Below, one piece after another: positions 56,715-64,000 of a stretch of DNA of 64,000 nucleotides. Origin of the DNA: Streptomyces ortus (GTDB lineage Bacteria; Actinomycetota; Actinomycetes; Streptomycetales; Streptomycetaceae); NCBI RefSeq assembly GCF_026341275.1, contig NZ_JAIFZO010000002.1:2395264-2459263 (forward strand), written 5' to 3'. The notes under the pieces were generated by a model that ran no database searches, was not told the DNA's origin, and saw only the letters and a list, made by a program, of their open reading frames with translations. The translations under genes were made by a program, and so were the position numbers. Positions within the stretch are counted from its first letter, which is position 1. Each line of letters opens with the position of its first letter.

Positions 56715-57923
56715 CTACCGCGGCCGAGGCCGCCGCAGCAACCACGCCCCCGGCCCCACCCCCCGCTCGCGGCCCACTCCCGTGCAGGGGAGTTCGTCGA
56801 AGAACACCCGCCCCGGCTCCGCCCCGAGCCCGGGAAGCACGGAGGAGATCCCCGCCACCAACCCCGGCGGCCCCGCCAGATACACATCGTGGCGCGCCCA
56901 GTTCGCCCGGTTCCCCAGAGCCGTCAGCAGCCGCTCCGTGGCCTGGGCCTTCGGGCGCCCCGGCGCGGGTGTCAGCACGGTGACGTCCAGCCAGGGCAGC
57001 CGCGTGCGCAACCCGTCGAGCACGGCCCGGTCATAGAGGTACGCGACCTCGCGGGCCACCACGAACAGCCGCGCCTCGTCGTACGCGCAGGGCGCCCGCC
57101 CCAACTGCTCGAGCAGCGCCTTCACCGGCGCCCACCCGGTACCCGCCGCGATGAAGGTGAGGGGCCGCTCCACGGGCGCACGGAGGGTGAGCCGGCCACC
57201 CGGCGCGCCCAGCCGCAGCACATCGCCCCGCCGCGTGCGCCGGACCAGTTCGGGCGACAGCGCGCCGCCCGCGACGAGGCTGATGTGCAGATCGAGGGTG
57301 CCGTCGCCGCGGGGCGCGTTGCCGACGGAGTACGGCCGCCAGACACCCGGCACCCTGGGGCTGCCGACGCTCACGTACTGGCCCGGCAGATGGGGGAGAG
57401 GCCGGTCCGGACGGAGCGTCAGCACGGCGAGATCGCCCTCGCGCCCGGTGCACCCGGGCAGTCCGGTGCGGCCGACGACCTCGGCGTCCCACCAGGACGG
57501 CTGCCCCTGGCTCTCCGACTCGCCCGCGCCTTCCAGCATGACGTCCGTGATCAGCGCGTACGCCTCGGTCCAGGCCTTCGCCACCTCATCGCTCCAGGCG
57601 GACCCGGACACGGCGGCGAACGCGGCGATCAGACTGTCGCCCACGGCCGTGTAGTGCTCGGGGCGCGCCAGGTACTTCCGGTGGTCCCGCCCCAGAACCC
57701 GCAGGTACTCGTGGAGTCCCGGCTCTTCCAGGCGGGCGACGACGAGCGCCAGAGCGGTGAACAGACGGTCCCGCTGGCGTTCCTTGTCCGCCGGGGAGTC
57801 CAGCGGGAACAGGGCGCGGACATCGGGGTGGTGCCAGAACAGATGCGAGTAGAAGTACTTGAGCGCGAACTCGGCCCGCCTTTCGACGACCGCGAAACTG
57901 GTCCGGAGTATTTCGGGGTCCAC
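56715..57923 (-). CDS. Flavohemoprotein (globin-FAD/NAD reductase)
   Basis: The 402-aa product has a globin domain (about 1-140; YFYSHLF, proximal-His segment LGRDHRKYLARPEHY) fused to a ferredoxin reductase-like unit with WRPYSVGNAP (FAD site), AAGTGWAPVKALLEQL (NAD site) and VYLAGPPGLV. Flavohemoproteins act as NO dioxygenases, but some actinobacterial ones do other oxidations. GTG at 57923 gives the family start. It is divergent from the P450 gene. Confidence 0.85.
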   Translation of the reverse strand: MDPEILRTSFAVVERRAEFALKYFYSHLFWHHPDVRALFPLDSPADKERQRDRLFTALALVVARLEEPGLHEYLRVLGRDHRKYLARPEHYTAVGDSLIAAFAAVSGSAWSDEVAKAWTEAYALITDVMLEGAGESESQGQPSWWDAEVVGRTGLPGCTGREGDLAVLTLRPDRPLPHLPGQYVSVGSPRVPGVWRPYSVGNAPRGDGTLDLHISLVAGGALSPELVRRTRRGDVLRLGAPGGRLTLRAPVERPLTFIAAGTGWAPVKALLEQLGRAPCAYDEARLFVVAREVAYLYDRAVLDGLRTRLPWLDVTVLTPAPGRPKAQATERLLTALGNRANWARHDVYLAGPPGLVAGISSVLPGLGAEPGRVFFDELPCTGVGRERGVGPGAWLLRRPRPR

Positions 57924-58160
57924 GCCCGTGAATGTAGGTAGCCGGAGAGCCGGACAGTCAAGGGGGAGGACATTTCAGGACAGCCTGGGGTGAAGCACGT
58001 AAGGAAGCCGTATTCGCGGGCGACAGGCGAAGGCGACCGGGGCGGGCCGGAGTGCCCGGCGGTCCGCGGAATGAGGCTGATAGGACGCCGGAAGCGCGCC
58101 GAAAGGGCGCCGGGCGGGCGCCGGGAAAGCTCGCGCCGCCCCTCCCGATACCGTCGCGGA

Positions 58161-59480
58161 GTGACCGAAACGCCTGCACAGCCGCCCGTACAGCCGCCTG
58201 CCCAGCCGCCCGCGCCGACCCCGGGGCAGCCCGTCCCCGAACTCTTCAGCTGGGAGTTCGCCACCGATCCCTACCCGGCGTACGCCTGGCTCCGCGAGCA
58301 CGCTCCCGTGCACCGGACGAAACTGCCCAGCGGGGTGGAGGCCTGGCTCGTCACCCGTTACGCGGACGCCAAGCAGGCCCTCGCCGACGGCCGGCTCAGC
58401 AAGAACCCCGCCCATCACGACGAGCCCGCGCACGCGAAGGGCAAGACCGGCATCCCGGGCGAGCGCAAGGCCGAGCTGATGACGCATCTGCTCAACATCG
58501 ACCCGCCGGACCACACCCGGCTGCGGCGGCTCGTCAGCAAGGCGTTCACGCCCCGGCGGGTGGCCGAATTCGGCTCCCGGGTGCAGGAGTTGACCGACCA
58601 GCTGATCGACGAGTTCGCCGGGAAGGGGGAGGCGGACCTCATCCACGACTTCGCCTTCCCGCTCCCCATCTACGCCATCTGCGATCTCCTCGGTGTCCCG
58701 CGCGAGGACCAGGACGACTTCCGTGACTGGGCCGGGATGATGATCCGGCACGGGGGCGGCCCCAGGGGCGGCGTCGCCCGGTCGGTCAAGAAGATGCGCG
58801 GCTACCTCGCCGAGCTGATCCACCGCAAGCGCCAGGAACTGACGGACGTGCCCGCCCCGGGCGAGGACCTGATCTCCGGTCTCATCCGGGCCTCCGACCA
58901 CGGCGAGCACCTCAGCGAGAACGAGGCCGCGGCGATGGCCTTCATCCTCCTGTTCGCCGGTTTCGAGACGACCGTGAACCTCATCGGGAACGGCACCTAC
59001 GCCCTGCTCACCCACCCCGGAGAGCGGCGGCGGCTGCAGGACTCCCTGGCGGCCGGCCGCACGGACCTGCTCGCGACCGGCGTCGAGGAACTGCTCCGCT
59101 ACGACGGGCCCGTGGAGCTGGCCACCTGGCGGTTCGCGACCGAACCGCTCAGCGTCGGCGGGCAGGACATCGCCGCCGGTGACCCCGTCCTCGTCGTGCT
59201 CGCGGCGGCCGACCGCGATCCCGAGCGGTTCCAGCATCCGGACACGCTCGACCTCTCCCGCCGTGACAACCAACACCTCGGTTACGGGCACGGCATCCAC
59301 TACTGCCTCGGCGCGCCCCTCGCCCGGCTGGAGGGGCAGACGGCACTGGCGACGCTGCTGACCCGGCTGCCCGACCTGCAACTCGCGGGAGATTCGGCTG
59401 ATTTGAGGTGGCGCGGCGGGCTCATCATGCGGGGGTTGCGCACGCTTCCGGTGGAGTTCACCCCGGTCGCGACGTCTTGA
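58161..59480 (+). CDS. Cytochrome P450
   Basis: The 439-aa product has the I-helix motif LLFAGFETT (about 266), ExxR in EELLRYDGP, and the heme loop LGYGHGIHYCLGAPLAR (Cys 382), with Tyr where Phe is usual. The N-terminal Pro-rich start (QPPVQPPAQPPAP) precedes a standard EFATDPYPAYAWLRE. Redox partners and substrate are unknown; no ferredoxin gene is adjacent. GTG at 58161 lies 6 bases after TACCGT, possibly leaderless. Confidence 0.93.
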   Translation: MTETPAQPPVQPPAQPPAPTPGQPVPELFSWEFATDPYPAYAWLREHAPVHRTKLPSGVEAWLVTRYADAKQALADGRLSKNPAHHDEPAHAKGKTGIPGERKAELMTHLLNIDPPDHTRLRRLVSKAFTPRRVAEFGSRVQELTDQLIDEFAGKGEADLIHDFAFPLPIYAICDLLGVPREDQDDFRDWAGMMIRHGGGPRGGVARSVKKMRGYLAELIHRKRQELTDVPAPGEDLISGLIRASDHGEHLSENEAAAMAFILLFAGFETTVNLIGNGTYALLTHPGERRRLQDSLAAGRTDLLATGVEELLRYDGPVELATWRFATEPLSVGGQDIAAGDPVLVVLAAADRDPERFQHPDTLDLSRRDNQHLGYGHGIHYCLGAPLARLEGQTALATLLTRLPDLQLAGDSADLRWRGGLIMRGLRTLPVEFTPVATS

Positions 59481-59711
59481 CCGAAGTAGTGGCGGACGCG
59501 TCGCGGTCGTAGCACCGAAGCCGACGGAAGGTGAGACTCCGTCAACTCTGTGATCTTCACGTTATCTACGCTGCATCGACTTGTGACAAGAGTTCGAGTG
59601 CCGCTACCTTCACCCATCAATGCGGCAGGCCCGCCCGTCGCAGCAGCCACGAGCACGGCTTTCGCGCTGTGCGCCGTGCGCATTCCTTGCTGTCACGCGA
59701 AAGGCAATCGC

Positions 59712-60614
59712 ATGCTCTCCGGGAACGGCCGTCATCGTCGCCCCCGCCAGGCTCCGGCGCTCCTCGTCGCCGCCGGCGTGGCCGGATCGGCCATCGCGAT
59801 CCCCCTGCTCGGCGCGAGCGGCGCGAGTGCCGCCAGCGGTACGACCTGGGACGCGGTCGCCGAGTGCGAGAGCGGTGGCTCCTGGAGCGCCGACACCGGC
59901 AACGGGCTCTACGGCGGCCTCCAGATGAGCCAGGAGACCTGGGAGCAGAACGGCGGCCTCGACTACGCGCCGAGCGCCGACCAGGCCAGCCGTTCGCAGC
60001 AGATAGCCGTCGCCGAGAAGATCCTCGCGGCCCAGGGGACGAGCGCCTGGGTGACCTGTGGTCTCGTCGCCGGCCTGACGCAGGACTCCGACTCCGCCGA
60101 CGTCGACACCGGCCTCGCCGAGGACTCCGCGAGCCCGTCGGCCGACGCGGACGCGGCCAAGGGGAGCGAGAGCGCGAAGTCCGACTTGTCCCAGGACGGC
60201 GATTCGAAGGCCGACGACAAGTCCGCCTCGGAGTCGCAGGGCTCGGACAGTTCGTCCGCGGGCGGCAAGGCGAAGGGTGACGACTCGGACAAGTCGTACC
60301 AGAACGACGAGGCTTCGGACGACACGGCCGCGGACAGTTCCGGCCGTCACCGGGGCGGCAGTGCCGAAGAGGTCGACATGGCGCCCCGCGCCGACGACTA
60401 CGCCGGCCGGCACGCCTCGCGCAGCGACAGCACCTCGCGCGTCCTCGCCGACGAGGGCTCGTACGCGGTCCGTTCCGGGGACAGTCTGTCCAGCATCGCC
60501 GACTCCCTTGGCGTCGACGGCGGATGGAGCGAGCTCTACGCCGAGAACAAGGACAGCATCGGCGCCGACCCGGACTTCATCATCCCCGGTCAGCGCCTCG
60601 CGGTCGACGGCTGA
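59712..60614 (+). CDS. Rpf/LysM resuscitation-promoting factor with acidic linker
   Basis: The 300-aa product has a signal peptide (LLVAAGVAGSAIAIPLLGAS), an Rpf domain (TTWDAVAECESGG with catalytic Glu, YGGLQMSQETW), a long Asp/Ser-rich linker (about 110-235), and a C-terminal LysM (SYAVRSGDSLSSIADSLGV). It is a secreted peptidoglycan hydrolase that helps spores germinate. AAAGG lies about 7 bases upstream of the ATG at 59712. Confidence 0.92.
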   Translation: MLSGNGRHRRPRQAPALLVAAGVAGSAIAIPLLGASGASAASGTTWDAVAECESGGSWSADTGNGLYGGLQMSQETWEQNGGLDYAPSADQASRSQQIAVAEKILAAQGTSAWVTCGLVAGLTQDSDSADVDTGLAEDSASPSADADAAKGSESAKSDLSQDGDSKADDKSASESQGSDSSSAGGKAKGDDSDKSYQNDEASDDTAADSSGRHRGGSAEEVDMAPRADDYAGRHASRSDSTSRVLADEGSYAVRSGDSLSSIADSLGVDGGWSELYAENKDSIGADPDFIIPGQRLAVDG

Positions 60615-60729
60615 GCGGCGCCGAGCAAGTAGTGATCAAGGCGCCGAATCGGGCGAAAAGCAGCGGTAGTTCGCGCTGAATGTCCGATTTGGCGAATTGA
60701 GACATGGATCTCAACACCCCTGATCGTCT

Positions 60730-60759
60730 TTGAAATTCGGCGCGGCCCGTGTCTACGGT
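60730..60759 (+). promoter_or_regulatory. Promoter of the riboswitch-rpf transcript
   Basis: TTGAAA (60730-60735), an 18-base spacer, then TACGGT (60754-60759) give a good fit to the housekeeping sigma consensus; the start would be about 60766, just before the riboswitch. Confidence 0.65.
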
Positions 60760-60764
60760 CGTGA

Positions 60765-63462
<2,698 letters not shown>

Positions 63463-63480
63463 CGCCCTCGTAGGCAGCGT

Positions 63481-63533
63481 CGTACGTACGTCCCCGTACG
63501 CGGTCCCGTACCGTGTGCGGGGACGTACGTACG
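63481..63533 (+). terminator. Hairpin terminator after eno
   Basis: CGTACGTACGTCCCC (63481-63495) pairs perfectly with GGGGACGTACGTACG (63519-63533) with a 23-base loop, 20 bases before the division gene. Confidence 0.8.
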
Positions 63534-63552
63534 TATCGGGGAGGCGGGACAG

Positions 63553-64000
63553 ATGGCTGTGAAGGACCGTGACCGGTTCTCCACCGCGACCAGGCTGCGG
63601 GCGCTCGGTGAGCAGACCGCCGCCCGTGTCTACCGCTCCCAGACCAAACGCCAGGCGCGCCGCTCGCGGCTGACCGGCCGTGCGGCGCTGCTCGCCCTCG
63701 TGCTCTGCTCGCTCGTCGTGGCCCTCGCCTATCCCATAAGGCAGTACGTCTCCCAGCGTGCCGAGGTCGCCGACCTGCAGCGTGAGCGCGAGCAGGCCCG
63801 TGAGCGCGTCGAGGAGCTGCGCGACCTGAAGGCGCGCTGGCAGGACGACGCGTACGCCGAGCAGCGCATCCGGGAACGGCTGCACTACGTGATGCCGGGC
63901 GAGACCGGCTTCATCGTGATCGACCCCGACGCGGCGAAGAAGACGCGTACGGACCGGACGGCCGCCGACCGGGCCTGGTACGCCAACGTCTGGGACGGCG
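63553..64000 (+). CDS. FtsB/DivIC-like septum formation initiator (5' part)
   Basis: The gene runs off the right edge; 149 codons are visible. The product opens with a basic cytoplasmic segment (about 1-40), one transmembrane span (LLALVLCSLVVALAYP, about 45-63), then a coiled coil (VADLQREREQARERVEELRDLKARW) and the RLHYVMPGETGF region, the FtsB/DivIC pattern. This type of protein is part of the FtsQ-FtsL-FtsB divisome complex. Its place directly after eno is conserved in actinobacteria. Confidence 0.88.
   Translation, partial: MAVKDRDRFSTATRLRALGEQTAARVYRSQTKRQARRSRLTGRAALLALVLCSLVVALAYPIRQYVSQRAEVADLQREREQARERVEELRDLKARWQDDAYAEQRIRERLHYVMPGETGFIVIDPDAAKKTRTDRTAADRAWYANVWDG

Noticed and set aside
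59555..59580. Crp site upstream of the rpf gene at 59712
   Set aside because: The GTGATCTTCAC match has a 5-base rather than 6-base spacer and is not a convincing palindrome.

Overview
The window is a high-GC (roughly 70% or more by eye) actinobacterial chromosome segment, almost certainly Streptomyces. Evidence: the strong G/C third-position bias, frequent GTG/TTG starts, proline/glycine-rich membrane proteins, resuscitation-promoting factors (Rpf), and intergenic repeats of the GGGGCGCGGGGAACTGCGC type. The gene order (rpf-rsmA-ispE ... gal operon ... ppc ... pth-rplY-prs-glmU ... mfd ... mazG ... rpf-rpf-eno-ftsB) matches what I recall of the S. coelicolor chromosome core, read in the opposite direction. 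This is recognised from memory and was not searched.

Layout. 1-9.2 kb: the 3' part of an RpfB-like gene, rsmA-ispE (overlapping), a tandem-repeat spacer, an ABC-F ATPase, and two paralogous membrane-anchored PQQ-type beta-propeller proteins. 9.6-19.2 kb: an orphan LuxR regulator with a degenerate receiver, a frameshifted small membrane gene, the galT-galE-galK operon behind a promoter with repeated hexamers, a GNAT acetyltransferase, a second LuxR regulator, a MarR regulator divergent from a methyltransferase with an operator between them, a glyoxalase-fold protein, and a fatty-acid desaturase-TetR operon with candidate operators. 19.4-27.1 kb: housekeeping genes ppc (+), then pth, rplY, prs, glmU and tRNA-Gln on the minus strand.

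27.3-35 kb: an orphan DesK/NarL-type sensor kinase, then a divergent cluster of proteins related to polymorphic-toxin deaminases and SUKH immunity proteins (SUKH-3, YwqJ-like deaminase, SMI1/KNR4, and a 918-aa multidomain deaminase/SUKH-4 protein), followed by a DivIVA-like coiled-coil protein. 35-43 kb: a DUF485/sodium:solute symporter operon, a DHA2 efflux pump, and a MacB/FtsX-type ABC exporter preceded by a perfect TetR-type palindrome. 43-57 kb: mfd, a secreted HNH nuclease, a GNAT protein, two exported proteins, an unusual DNA methylase, a membrane protein translationally coupled to a Ser/Thr kinase, a SurA-N-like lipoprotein and mazG. 56.7-64 kb: a flavohemoprotein divergent from a cytochrome P450, two Rpf/LysM proteins (the second behind a ydaO-type c-di-AMP riboswitch), eno, and the 5' part of an FtsB/DivIC-like division gene.

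The best leads for something under-described are the deaminase/SUKH cluster (28.8-34.0 kb), the DNA methylase whose NPPF motif reads HPPF, the receiver domain lacking its phospho-acceptor Asp, and the intergenic repeat elements, including a perfect 50-bp palindrome at 42.8 kb. Several regulatory palindromes are exact and lie where operators are expected. No insertion sequence, prophage or CRISPR array was seen.
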